Below are positions 1 through 7,435 of a DNA stretch of 64,000 bases, piece after piece. Source of the DNA: Flavonifractor hominis. Lineage in GTDB: Bacteria; Bacillota; Clostridia; Oscillospirales; Oscillospiraceae. Location: positions 62,001-126,000 of the forward strand of contig NZ_JBBMFT010000001.1 of NCBI RefSeq assembly GCF_040095835.1, written 5' to 3'. The notes under the pieces are model-generated. The model was not told the origin of the DNA, did not search any database, and saw only the letters and a program-made list of their open reading frames with translations. Positions within the stretch are counted from its first letter, which is position 1; every line of letters begins with the position of its first letter. A program made the translations under genes and the position numbers.

Positions 1-1
1 G

Positions 2-88
2 ATCATCGCCATGGCCACAGCCATGGTGCGGGAGGCGGCCAAGCCGGATCTGGCCCGGGCACTGGAGTCGCCGGACTTTACCTTGTAG
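2..88 (+). CDS. C-terminal end of a phage gene cut by the window edge (possibly terminase large subunit)
   Basis: An open frame enters from the left edge and stops at TAG 86-88, giving 28 residues that end in SPDFTL. No motif is visible in so short a piece. The gene directly upstream of a portal gene in this type of phage is usually the large terminase subunit, so that is the likeliest identity, but this rests on position only. The next small gene begins 9 bases after the stop. Confidence 0.4.
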   Translation: MIAMATAMVREAAKPDLARALESPDFTL

Positions 89-97
89 GAGGCAGTT

Positions 98-265
98 TTG
101 AAACACATCAAGAATTGTTTTGGGCGGGTATGCCTGGCTGCAGGCGGTGTGCTGGTGTCGCTGGGGGCGGGGCTTATTTATCTGCCTGCCGGCTGCATTA
201 CCGCCGGTGCGCTCTGCCTGGCGGCCGGTGTGCTGGATATCCTGGGAGGAGGTGAGGATGGATGA
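98..265 (+). CDS. Small phage membrane protein, 55 aa, TTG start
   Basis: A short frame opens with TTG at 98, a few bases after the Shine-Dalgarno-like AGGAGG at 87-92, and closes with TGA 263-265. The stop overlaps the portal ATG at 262 (ATGA), a layout typical of translational coupling. Apart from a basic N-terminus (LKHIKN) and an acidic tail (GGGEDG), the protein is one long hydrophobic stretch rich in Gly, Ala, Leu and Val that could form two membrane helices at about residues 11-29 and 32-50. No family is recognised. Its position between packaging and portal genes suggests a phage accessory membrane protein. The unusual start codon makes it easy for gene callers to miss. Confidence 0.5.
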   Translation: MKHIKNCFGRVCLAAGGVLVSLGAGLIYLPAGCITAGALCLAAGVLDILGGGEDG

Positions 266-1542
266 GCATTGTCAGAGGCATCCGGGCTGTGGCTCGGTCG
301 CCTTCCCGCCAAGTGCGAGGGGCTGTAACGGTAGATACCCTGACAGCCGCCGGGTACCCATCCGGTGGGGCGGAGACCAGCGAGACCTATGCCCGCAAAT
401 TGTCCGCCGTGGACCGGTGCATTGAGATCCTCTCCGACTCCATGGCCAAGCTGCCCACCTATTGTGTGGACCGGGTGAGCCGCAAGCGGGTGGACTTGCC
501 TCTGCTGCGGCTGCTGAATGTGCGGCCTAACGAGGCCATGGCACCATCCGTACGGAAAAAGCTGCTGGAGTCCAGCCGACTGACCCGGGGTAACAGTTAC
601 GATTGGATCCGGCGGAACCCCTACACGGCTGAGATCATCGAGCTGATCCCCCTGCCGGGAGAGCTGGTCTACACCTGGCGGGATACTGGAGGCCATGTGT
701 GGCACAATGTCCAGGATCCGGCCTCAGGCAGCGTGTTTACGCTATCTCATGCCGATGTGGTCCAGTACAAAGGCGCATCCAGGGATGGAATTCACGGAAT
801 CTCGGTGCTGCAGCGGGCGGCAGAGGTGATCGCCGCAGCCAGAGCCCGGCAGCAGCATGATCTGAGCTACTACGAAAATGGGGGACAGCCCTCCGGTGTG
901 CTGCGCACCGACACCGACCTGGGCGGCCTGGTGAAAGACCCAAAGGACCCGGACAAGAAGATCAGCAAGAAGGACTTGCTGCGCCGGGAATGGGAGCGGG
1001 TCCACTCCGGCCCCACCAACGCCAACCGGCTGGCCATTCTGGACTACGGCCTGGACTACAAGGCCATCTCGGTGACCAACAAAGATGCCCAGTTCATTGA
1101 GAGCCAAGAGGTGGCCATCCGGGACATTGCCCGGTATTTCGGCGTCCCCCTTTACAAGCTACAGGAGGGGAAGCAGTCCTACAACTCCAATGAGCAGAAC
1201 GGAATCGAGTACGTGGTGGGCACCCTTCACCCCATTGTGACCCAGTACGAGGAGGAGCAGACCTATAAGCTGCTCTTTCCCTCCCAGGTCAGCCAGGGCC
1301 TGGAGCTGCGCATCAACATGATGGCCGAGCTGCGGGGCGATAACGCCGCCCGCGGCGCCTGGTACAAGACCATGCGGGAGATCGGTGCCTTTTCCGTCAA
1401 CGACATCATGGCGCTGGAGGATATGCCGGATGTGGAGGGCGGAGACGAGCGGCTGGCCTCCCTCAATTATGTGCCCCTGTCCAAATGGGTGGAGCTCAGC
1501 GTCAACCGTAATTCCGAAAATGCAGGAGGTGAGACCCAATGA
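262..1542 (+). CDS. Phage portal protein (HK97 family)
   Basis: A protein of 426 residues, the usual length for HK97-type portals. It forms the dodecameric ring at the capsid vertex through which DNA is packaged and to which the tail attaches. Visible family traits include an early segment with VDRCIEILSDSMAKLP, a central VVQYKGASRDGIHGISVL block, and a late QFIESQEVAIRDIARYFGVP motif, which are typical of phage_portal (PF04860) proteins. ATG at 262 overlaps the stop of the small membrane gene, and the end overlaps the protease start at 1539 (ATGA). The order portal, protease, capsid is the standard HK97-like head module. Confidence 0.92.
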   Translation: MSIVRGIRAVARSPSRQVRGAVTVDTLTAAGYPSGGAETSETYARKLSAVDRCIEILSDSMAKLPTYCVDRVSRKRVDLPLLRLLNVRPNEAMAPSVRKKLLESSRLTRGNSYDWIRRNPYTAEIIELIPLPGELVYTWRDTGGHVWHNVQDPASGSVFTLSHADVVQYKGASRDGIHGISVLQRAAEVIAAARARQQHDLSYYENGGQPSGVLRTDTDLGGLVKDPKDPDKKISKKDLLRREWERVHSGPTNANRLAILDYGLDYKAISVTNKDAQFIESQEVAIRDIARYFGVPLYKLQEGKQSYNSNEQNGIEYVVGTLHPIVTQYEEEQTYKLLFPSQVSQGLELRINMMAELRGDNAARGAWYKTMREIGAFSVNDIMALEDMPDVEGGDERLASLNYVPLSKWVELSVNRNSENAGGETQ

Positions 1543-2228
1543 GAGTGACGTTAAACGGGATCGTGTCGGCGGATGAGGACAAGTGGATCTATGAGTGGTT
1601 CGGCTATTCCGCGTTTTCCCCCCAGCAGGTGAGGGACGCTATCGCCAACAATCCGGAGGGGGAGGAGCTGGTGCTGGAGATCAACAGCCCCGGCGGCTCG
1701 GTTTTTGCCGGCAGCGAGATGTATTCCGTGCTGAAGGCCTGCAGCCTGCCCACCCGGGCGGAGATCCAGAGCCTGGCGGCCAGCGCGGCCAGCTATCTGT
1801 GCCTGGGCTGCGGCACGGTGGCCATCTCACCGGTGGCTCAGATGATGATCCATCTGCCCAGTACCTGCACCGACGGGGACCGGGTGGCCCACCAGCGTTC
1901 CCTCAGCATGCTGGACAGCACCCGGGAGGCCATCCTCAACGCCTACGAGCTGAAGGCCGGGGGCAAGAGCGACCGGGCCCAGCTGAGGCGGATGATGAGC
2001 GCGGAGACCTGGCTCACCGCCCAGGAGGCCCTGGACCGGGGGCTGGTGGACGAGATCCTGGGCCAGGACGCCCGGAGCATGAGCCCCGGCAGCCTGGTCA
2101 ACGCCTTCGGACTGCCCGATATCGACGCCCTCCGGGCGGCGTATCAGCAGGCGCAGCAGCCCCAGAACCGTCCTGAACCGGATTGGCGGCTGGCCGCCCG
2201 TCTGGAACTGGAGAAACACAGAATTTGA
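1539..2228 (+). CDS. ClpP-like prohead maturation protease
   Basis: A 229-residue serine protease of the ClpP/crotonase fold. It should cleave the capsid N-terminal delta domain and scaffold during head maturation. The sequence shows EINSPGGSVFAG at about residues 47-58, the nucleophile region LAASAAS with Ser82 as the likely catalytic residue, and MIHLPS with His105 as the probable base. Its place between portal and capsid supports head maturation rather than general proteolysis. The C-terminus is Gln/Pro-rich. No separate scaffold gene is seen, which agrees with the coiled-coil delta domain carried by the capsid protein that follows. Confidence 0.9.
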   Translation: MRVTLNGIVSADEDKWIYEWFGYSAFSPQQVRDAIANNPEGEELVLEINSPGGSVFAGSEMYSVLKACSLPTRAEIQSLAASAASYLCLGCGTVAISPVAQMMIHLPSTCTDGDRVAHQRSLSMLDSTREAILNAYELKAGGKSDRAQLRRMMSAETWLTAQEALDRGLVDEILGQDARSMSPGSLVNAFGLPDIDALRAAYQQAQQPQNRPEPDWRLAARLELEKHRI

Positions 2229-2244
2229 TTGGAGGATCACAACA

Positions 2245-3438
2245 ATGAAGCAGAAGCTCTACGACCTCATCAACAAAAGAGCCGGCCTGCTCCAGCAGGC
2301 TGAGGCCGCCCTGGGGGCGGACAACAAGAGCGAATACCAGTCCCTGATGGAGCAGATTACCAATCTGAACGGCGAAATTCAGCGGGTCCAGGATCTGCTG
2401 GCCGAGCAGGACCGGCAGATGCTGGCCGCCCCCGGGCCCACCGGCAGCGAGGCTATGGACATGATCCAAGAGCGGGCCGCTGCCCTCCAGCGTGGCGATG
2501 ATGTGACCTTTACCGCCAATGAAGTGCGCCGGGCCCTGAGCAATCAGACCACCCTGGCCACCGGTACCATCGTCCAGCCCAACGGCGCCGGCGCGGAGAT
2601 CCGGGACCCCGTGGGCAACGTGGTGCCCTCCATCGTGGATCGGGTGCGGGTGGTGGACATGACCGGCATGGGCAGCTTTATGGAGCCCTATGTGATCACC
2701 GAGCTGGACGCCAAGGGCGGCAAGGTGGAGGAGACCGCCGGGACCGCCCGGACCGCCTCCACCGATCCCACCTTTGGTGTGGCGGAGATCAAGCCCTATG
2801 AGCTGAGCGTCACCAGCTATGTGGACCGGAACATCGCCCGGCTGTCCCCCGCCGTCTACTACAACAAGATCTTTGGTATGTCTATGCGGGCCCTGCGGCG
2901 CAAGCTGGCCGAGCTCATCGTCAACGGCGACGACCCCGGTACCCCCACCTTCTTCGGTATCACCAACGCCAAGAACAAGGCCTCGGCCAATATCTTTGCC
3001 GAGGCCGCCCTGGGGGCCGCCATCGACGTAAACACCCTGGACACCCTGTACTTTGCCTACGGCTCTGACGAGGCCATGGGCGCCGGCGCCCGGCTGCTTC
3101 TGACTAAGGCCAGCCTGAAGGCACTGGGCCAGCTCCGGGGCACCAACGAGAAGCGCCGGCTGCTGACCATCACGCCCGATTCCACCAACCCCAATTCCGG
3201 TACCATCGTGGACGGCGGCCTGGTGCTGCCCTACGACCTGGTGAAGGCGGTGGGGGACACCAAACTGCTCTACGGCGATCCCATGAACTTCGAGGTGGGC
3301 CTGTTCGGGGACTACACCATCCGGGTGGACGAGTCCGTCAAGGCGGTGGAGCGGATGTACGCCATCCTGGGTGACGCCTTTGTGGGAGGCAACCTGGTGG
3401 TGGACAAGGGCTTTGTGGTGGGCACCATCGGTGGCTGA
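2245..3438 (+). CDS. Phage major capsid protein (HK97 gp5 fold)
   Basis: A 397-residue capsid subunit. The first 60 or so residues are charged and predicted to form a coiled coil (KQKLYDLINKRAGLL onward), the expected scaffolding delta domain removed by the upstream protease. The rest has HK97-family traits: the ATGTIVQPNGAGAEI stretch, an ELDAKGGKVEETAG E-loop-like segment, and a C-terminal part ending VDKGFVVGTIGG. A ribosome site (GGAGG) lies upstream of ATG 2245. Length and position are normal for the family, and the cut site is not visible from sequence alone. Confidence 0.92.
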   Translation: MKQKLYDLINKRAGLLQQAEAALGADNKSEYQSLMEQITNLNGEIQRVQDLLAEQDRQMLAAPGPTGSEAMDMIQERAAALQRGDDVTFTANEVRRALSNQTTLATGTIVQPNGAGAEIRDPVGNVVPSIVDRVRVVDMTGMGSFMEPYVITELDAKGGKVEETAGTARTASTDPTFGVAEIKPYELSVTSYVDRNIARLSPAVYYNKIFGMSMRALRRKLAELIVNGDDPGTPTFFGITNAKNKASANIFAEAALGAAIDVNTLDTLYFAYGSDEAMGAGARLLLTKASLKALGQLRGTNEKRRLLTITPDSTNPNSGTIVDGGLVLPYDLVKAVGDTKLLYGDPMNFEVGLFGDYTIRVDESVKAVERMYAILGDAFVGGNLVVDKGFVVGTIGG

Positions 3439-3440
3439 TC

Positions 3441-3749
3441 ATGGCCCTGACGGAGGAGCGGCGGGCCAGTTTGTTGGCCTATTGCCGCATGGAGGAGCCT
3501 ACCCCGGAGGAGCTGATTACCCTGGACGGGCTCTATGATGCCGCTGTTGGCTACCTGGAAGGGGCAGGGGTGTCCCTGCCGCCCGAGGGCACGCCACGCC
3601 GGGCCCAGTATGATCTGTGTGTCAATTTCATGGTGCTGCGGGACTTTGACCTGCGGGATGCCGAGGTGACGGGGAGCATCCAGGACAACCCCGCCTTCCG
3701 GCGGCTCATCACCCAGCTGAAGCTGACCGAGCCGGGAGAGGAGGCCTGA
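3441..3749 (+). CDS. Phage head-tail connector protein (gp6-like)
   Basis: A 102-residue, largely helical acidic protein directly after the capsid gene. The pattern LAYCRMEEPTPEELITLDGLYDAAVGYLEGAGV matches the head-tail adaptor family of HK97 gp6 / SPP1 gp15 type, which forms a ring under the portal and starts the neck. The start ATG at 3441 is two bases past the capsid stop, so translation is probably coupled. Family assignment rests on this helical pattern, size and position. Confidence 0.75.
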   Translation: MALTEERRASLLAYCRMEEPTPEELITLDGLYDAAVGYLEGAGVSLPPEGTPRRAQYDLCVNFMVLRDFDLRDAEVTGSIQDNPAFRRLITQLKLTEPGEEA

Positions 3750-3752
3750 ATC

Positions 3753-4364
3753 ATGGTCTACATCGGAGCGGGCAGGCTGGACCAGCCCCTGGAGGTGCTG
3801 GAGCTGCGGGAGATCGGCGCGGGGCTGTGGGAGTGGGTTCCCATCTGCCGGGCCTGGGGCCTGGTGGAGCAGACCGCCAAGACCAACCTCTTCAGCAAGG
3901 TGGGCGTGGGAGCCAGAGACGCCGCCCTCGTTGTCCGCCGGCAGCCGCTCACCCTCCACAACGCCCTGCGCTGGAAGGGAAAGCACCTGTTTTTAACGTC
4001 CATCATCCAACGAGACCGTAACCATCTGGATGTGGCGGCGGCCCTGGTGGAGCCGGTGCCCTGCCGGGCCACCCGACAGGGAAACCGTGTCGGACCGGCC
4101 GGCCGGCCGGTCACCGGGCAGGTCATGCAGGTGGATTTCCCGGGGATCCTGACGGAAAAGTACGTCCGCTATCAGCGAGAGGAGACACATGACGAGAGCG
4201 AGATGGTCTACGTGCTGGTGACGCCCAAGGCGGTGCAGCTGCGCGGCGGCGATCTGGTGCAGGTGCAGGACGGCCCGGCCAAGGGGACTTACCATGTGAC
4301 GGTTTCCCACGTGTTGGACCTGCACAAAAATGAGTATGAGCTTATGCAGGGGGAGGACATCTGA
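3753..4364 (+). CDS. Head closure / head-tail joining protein, two-part
   Basis: 203 residues. The first 110 or so look like a head-tail joining protein (SPP1 gp16-like beta-barrel), with GAGRLDQPLEVLEL near the start. The second part (about 125-203) contains KYVRYQREETHDESE and YVLVTPKAVQLRGGDLVQV and looks like another small barrel. Single-domain head closure proteins are nearer 110 residues, so this may be a fusion or tandem of two neck components. The stop overlaps the next gene by one base (TGATG). Its role in sealing the filled head is inferred from position. Confidence 0.65.
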   Translation: MVYIGAGRLDQPLEVLELREIGAGLWEWVPICRAWGLVEQTAKTNLFSKVGVGARDAALVVRRQPLTLHNALRWKGKHLFLTSIIQRDRNHLDVAAALVEPVPCRATRQGNRVGPAGRPVTGQVMQVDFPGILTEKYVRYQREETHDESEMVYVLVTPKAVQLRGGDLVQVQDGPAKGTYHVTVSHVLDLHKNEYELMQGEDI

Positions 4365-4831
4365 TGCAGGAACTGGATCTGCAACAGCTGCAGGAACGCT
4401 GGTCACGGCTGATCCAGCAATTTCCCGGCCAAAAGAGGGATCTGCTGGAACGGGCCGGCCAGCAGATTCTTCAGCGGCTGCGCAGCGCAATCGGTGGCAC
4501 AGGCAAGGTGGCCTCCTGGCAGGACATGTCCATGGGCAGCAAGGGCGGATATGTGGCGGTTCGCCCTAGGAAGGACACGTATCAGATGACTGGAAGCGGC
4601 ACGCGGTATGCCGTGGGCTATATCACCAACGCCATCGAGAACGGGCACCGCAACCGCAGACCGCAGCCCAGCGGAAAGGCGGATTACCGCTATCGCGCCC
4701 GGATCCATCATGCGGCTACACCGGGACGGCATTTCTACTACTCGGTCCGCCAACAGCTGGGACAGGTGGGGGACCGGGAGCTGCGCCAGCTGGCCCAGGA
4801 GATCTTGGAGGAACTGGGGGGACAGGGATGA
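4364..4831 (+). CDS. HK97 gp10-like neck / tail-completion protein
   Basis: A 155-residue basic protein. The block VGYITNAIENGHRNRRP followed by a second basic stretch ending GRHFYYSVRQQLG resembles the HK97 gp10 family, which links the tail tube to the head. The gene overlaps both neighbours by 1-4 bases, as expected inside a tightly coupled structural operon. It lies between the head closure and tail terminator genes, the normal place for gp10-like proteins. Confidence 0.75.
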   Translation: MQELDLQQLQERWSRLIQQFPGQKRDLLERAGQQILQRLRSAIGGTGKVASWQDMSMGSKGGYVAVRPRKDTYQMTGSGTRYAVGYITNAIENGHRNRRPQPSGKADYRYRARIHHAATPGRHFYYSVRQQLGQVGDRELRQLAQEILEELGGQG

Positions 4832-5304
4832 ATCAAATCGATGTCGTGGAGGCCGTGGCGGCCAGACTGGCCGAGCTGTGGCCGGAGCGGATGATCTACC
4901 GGGATTTCTGCCCGGCGGCCTTCCAGCGGCCTTCCGCGTTCCTGTATGTGCGGGATGCCGGATATGAGGATGCGGCGCTGGGGCTGGTGGAGTGGAGTGT
5001 GGAGATCGAGCTTGAGCTGTTTTCTGCGACGGATGCTTACAGCGTAGCGTCCACCGAAGCGCTGCGGGCCGAGCAGGCTGCTGTGCTGGAACGGTTCCCG
5101 GGCCCCGGACTGGCCGTAGGAGACCGGCACATCATGTTTTCTGCCCGGGCAGACACGCCGGGGCCGGGCACAGCGGCCGTGACCTTTTTCGCGCGGTGGA
5201 TGGACCGGCGGCCGGGGTACACGGATCCAAACACAGGGGAGGGCGGGCACGATGTGCCGGCCATGGAGCATTTCGCGGTCAGAGTGACCGAACAGAAAGG
5301 ATGA
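4828..5304 (+). CDS. Probable tail terminator protein
   Basis: 158 residues starting with the ATGA overlap at 4828. It begins NQIDVVEAVAARLAELWPERMIY, similar to the N-terminal helix of minor tail/terminator proteins in PBSX-like phages (XkdJ region). Such proteins cap the tail tube when the tape measure is fully covered. No catalytic motif is present. It ends just before the sheath gene. The assignment is mostly by position and by the short helix plus beta-strand pattern. Confidence 0.55.
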   Translation: MNQIDVVEAVAARLAELWPERMIYRDFCPAAFQRPSAFLYVRDAGYEDAALGLVEWSVEIELELFSATDAYSVASTEALRAEQAAVLERFPGPGLAVGDRHIMFSARADTPGPGTAAVTFFARWMDRRPGYTDPNTGEGGHDVPAMEHFAVRVTEQKG

Positions 5305-5311
5305 GGAAACA

Positions 5312-6415
5312 ATGGCAACGACCATCGGATTGCCCAGCCTGAGCATTACCTTTCAGGCGGCCGCCCAGCAGGTGGTCACCCGGAGCAAGCGGGGCTATGT
5401 AGGCGTCTTTGTCCGGGATGAAAAAGAGCAGGGCGTGCATGTGTTGACCAGCGCCGCGCGGATTCCCTCCGGGCTGGGGCAGGCCAACCGGGATTACATC
5501 GCCCGGGCCTTTACCGGCTCCGACCGGGGCGGCCCCAGCAAGGTCGTGGCCGTGGTAATTGCCACGGGTACCGACGATACGACTGCCCTGGAGGCGGGAC
5601 TCAAAAGCATTGAGAGCATGACATTGGACTACATCGCCCCGCCTGCCGACGTGACAGAGGACGAAAAGACGGCCCTGGAGACGTGGGTAAAGGCCCGGCG
5701 GAAGGCCTACTATACCGAGACGCTGGTGGAGCCCAATCCGTCCACGCCCCCTGACGACATGGGGATCATCGCCTTTACCGAGACCGACGGACAGCTGGCC
5801 GCGGGCGAGACCACCTACACGGCGGGGCAGTACGCCAGCCGCATCGCCGGCATCCTGGCCGGCATCCCCATGGGGATGAGCGCTACCTATGCCCCTCTGC
5901 CGGAGCTCACAGCCGTTACGCCCCGCTCTGAAACGGAGCAGACCCAGGCGGTAAATGAGGGAAAGCTGATCCTGATCCACGACGGGGTCAAGGCCAAAAT
6001 CGCCCGGGGGGTCAACTCCCTGACCACGGTCCCGGAGGAGGGGAAGGCGGACTGGAGCAAGATCAAGGTGGCGGAGGGGATGAACCTGATCACCTACTAC
6101 CTGCGCACCACCATTCAGGACACCTATGTGGGCAAATACCCCAATACCTACGACAACAAGTGCATCCTGCTTACCGCCGTCACCGAATTTCTCACCTATC
6201 TGGAGGGGCAGGGCGTACTCAATCCGGGGGAGAGCTGGGCTGAGATCGACGTGGAGGCCCAGGAGCAGTGGCTGGCCGAAAACGGCGTGGACACCTCGGC
6301 CATGACGGAGCAGCAGATCCGGGAATATCAGACCGGATCCTGGGTGTTCCTCCGCTGCGGCGGACGGCTGGTGGACGCTATGGAAGATTTCCGGGTCGCG
6401 TTCTGCAATCTGTAA
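5312..6415 (+). CDS. Phage tail sheath protein (XkdK-like)
   Basis: 367 residues. The N-terminal part begins with SITFQAAAQQVVTRSKRGYVGVFV, a pattern shared by tail sheath proteins, and the C-terminal third has a NTYDNKCILLTAVTEFLTYLEGQG helix and strand set typical of the conserved sheath core. Sheath protein polymerises around the tube and contracts on infection, so this gene defines the phage as a myovirus-type. ATG 5312 is 7 bases past the previous stop with GGATGAGG upstream. The tube gene follows after 15 bases. Confidence 0.9.
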   Translation: MATTIGLPSLSITFQAAAQQVVTRSKRGYVGVFVRDEKEQGVHVLTSAARIPSGLGQANRDYIARAFTGSDRGGPSKVVAVVIATGTDDTTALEAGLKSIESMTLDYIAPPADVTEDEKTALETWVKARRKAYYTETLVEPNPSTPPDDMGIIAFTETDGQLAAGETTYTAGQYASRIAGILAGIPMGMSATYAPLPELTAVTPRSETEQTQAVNEGKLILIHDGVKAKIARGVNSLTTVPEEGKADWSKIKVAEGMNLITYYLRTTIQDTYVGKYPNTYDNKCILLTAVTEFLTYLEGQGVLNPGESWAEIDVEAQEQWLAENGVDTSAMTEQQIREYQTGSWVFLRCGGRLVDAMEDFRVAFCNL

Positions 6416-6430
6416 GGAGGACAAAAACCT

Positions 6431-6871
6431 ATGGCAAAAAACATCGACAGCGCCAAGCGGGTGATCAACGGCACCTATGGAGAAGTCTGGCTGGACGGGG
6501 AGAAGATCTGCGAGTGCACCGCTGGTCAGGGCAAGGTGAGCAAAAACAAGACCACGGTCAACCTGTGCGGGCGTTTTATGGAGGATACCAAGGCCACCAG
6601 CGGCGCAGGTACCGGGAGCCTGACCATCTACAAGGTAGACAGCGGGTTTATCCAGCGGGAGCAGGGGCTCCAGGACGGGGTGGACCGGCGGTACACCATT
6701 ATCCAGAAGCTGGCCGACCCGGACAGCTTTGGGGCCGAGCGGGTGGCCTACTACAACGTCAGCTTTGACGATCTCACCCTCAATGACTGGAAGGCCGCCA
6801 CCGTTGGCAGCGTAACGGTCCCTTACACATTCAGCCGCTATGAGCTGCTGGATGCCATCCAGGCGGAGTAA
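6431..6871 (+). CDS. Phage tail tube protein (XkdM-like)
   Basis: 146 residues. The opening AKNIDSAKRVINGTYGEVWLDG and later GAGTGSLTIYKVDSGF match the XkdM/tail core family that stacks as hexamers inside the sheath. A strong AAGGAGG stands before ATG 6431. The sheath-tube pair is conserved in all contractile tails. Length is normal for the family. Confidence 0.88.
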   Translation: MAKNIDSAKRVINGTYGEVWLDGEKICECTAGQGKVSKNKTTVNLCGRFMEDTKATSGAGTGSLTIYKVDSGFIQREQGLQDGVDRRYTIIQKLADPDSFGAERVAYYNVSFDDLTLNDWKAATVGSVTVPYTFSRYELLDAIQAE

Positions 6872-6881
6872 GGAGGCGGCT

Positions 6882-7289
6882 ATGGACAAAAACAGCAATC
6901 TGGCGGCAGGCCTGTTGGATCTGCCGGAATTCGAACCGGAGCGGCGACGGGTACGCCTGCCGCGGCTGGGGATGGAGTGGGTGCTGCAGGAGGTGCCCTA
7001 TGACCGGGTGATGCGCTGCAGAAGGGAGCGGGATCCCAATCTGTTTCTGATCCTGGAGGCTACCGTCTCCCCGAATCTGCGGGACAAAGCCTGGTATGAG
7101 GGCAAAATGGGCTGCCCCACCCCTGTGGACGCGCTGAAAAAGCAGCTGCGGGTGGGCGAACTGGACAAGCTGGTGCGGGTGATCGACCGGCTCAACGGAT
7201 ACGGCGCAGGGAGCGTGCTGGAGCTCAGCGACGAGGAGCTGGAGGGACAGGCCCTGGGAGCCGCCCTGGAGAACCTGGAAAAAAATTAG
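6882..7289 (+). CDS. Tail assembly chaperone, short form (XkdN-like)
   Basis: 135 residues from ATG 6882, which has AAGGAGG upstream; an earlier in-frame ATG at 6840 lies inside the tube gene and has no ribosome site. The protein contains RVRLPRLGMEWVLQEVPYDRVM and a C-terminal acidic helix (ELSDEELEGQALG). It corresponds to gpG of lambda or XkdN of PBSX, a chaperone that binds the tape measure before the tube grows. The frame ends with TAG 7287-7289 right after a run of seven A residues, and a second frame continues downstream (see the frameshift product). Confidence 0.8.
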   Translation: MDKNSNLAAGLLDLPEFEPERRRVRLPRLGMEWVLQEVPYDRVMRCRRERDPNLFLILEATVSPNLRDKAWYEGKMGCPTPVDALKKQLRVGELDKLVRVIDRLNGYGAGSVLELSDEELEGQALGAALENLEKN

Positions 7290-7435
7290 ACCGCCGTGCC
7301 GACCTAGCGGCGGCCCAGCTGCTGCTGGTCCGGCACGGCGTACTGCCCGGCGACTTCCTGCGCCGGCCGCCGGGGGAGCGTATCCTGACCTGTGCGCTGC
7401 TGCTGGATGATCTGAGAAAACGGGGGGAGAACTGA
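6882..7435 (+). CDS. Tail assembly chaperone, -1 frameshift extended form
   Basis: A run of seven A residues at 7279-7285 lies at the end of the short chaperone frame, just before its TAG. A -1 slip there passes the stop and continues in an open frame for about 49 codons to TGA 7433-7435. That TGA is followed at once by the tape measure ATG at 7436. The extension reads LDRRADLAAAQLLLVRHG and then LPGDFLRRPPGERIL, ending in a charged helix. This is the gpG/gpGT arrangement that is conserved between tube and tape measure genes in long-tailed phages. Frameshifting itself is inferred from the slippery run, the open -1 frame and gene order. Confidence 0.7.
7279..7286 (+). promoter_or_regulatory. 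Probable programmed -1 ribosomal frameshift site
   Basis: The zero-frame codons are GAA AAA AAT TAG, so the heptamer is A AAA AAT within a longer A run. Both tRNAs can re-pair after slipping back one base (AAA and AAA). The zero-frame stop follows immediately, which would make the ribosome pause there. A GC-rich segment downstream (7290-7330) could form a stimulatory structure. Confidence 0.65.

Noticed and set aside
1595..2176. 193-codon plus-strand frame inside the ClpP-like gene
   Set aside because: Out-of-frame shadow, very rich in Gly, Arg and Pro.
5279..6898. Long minus-strand frame of 539 codons across the sheath and tube genes
   Set aside because: Shadow of the real phage genes in a high-GC sequence; no ribosome site and no known family.
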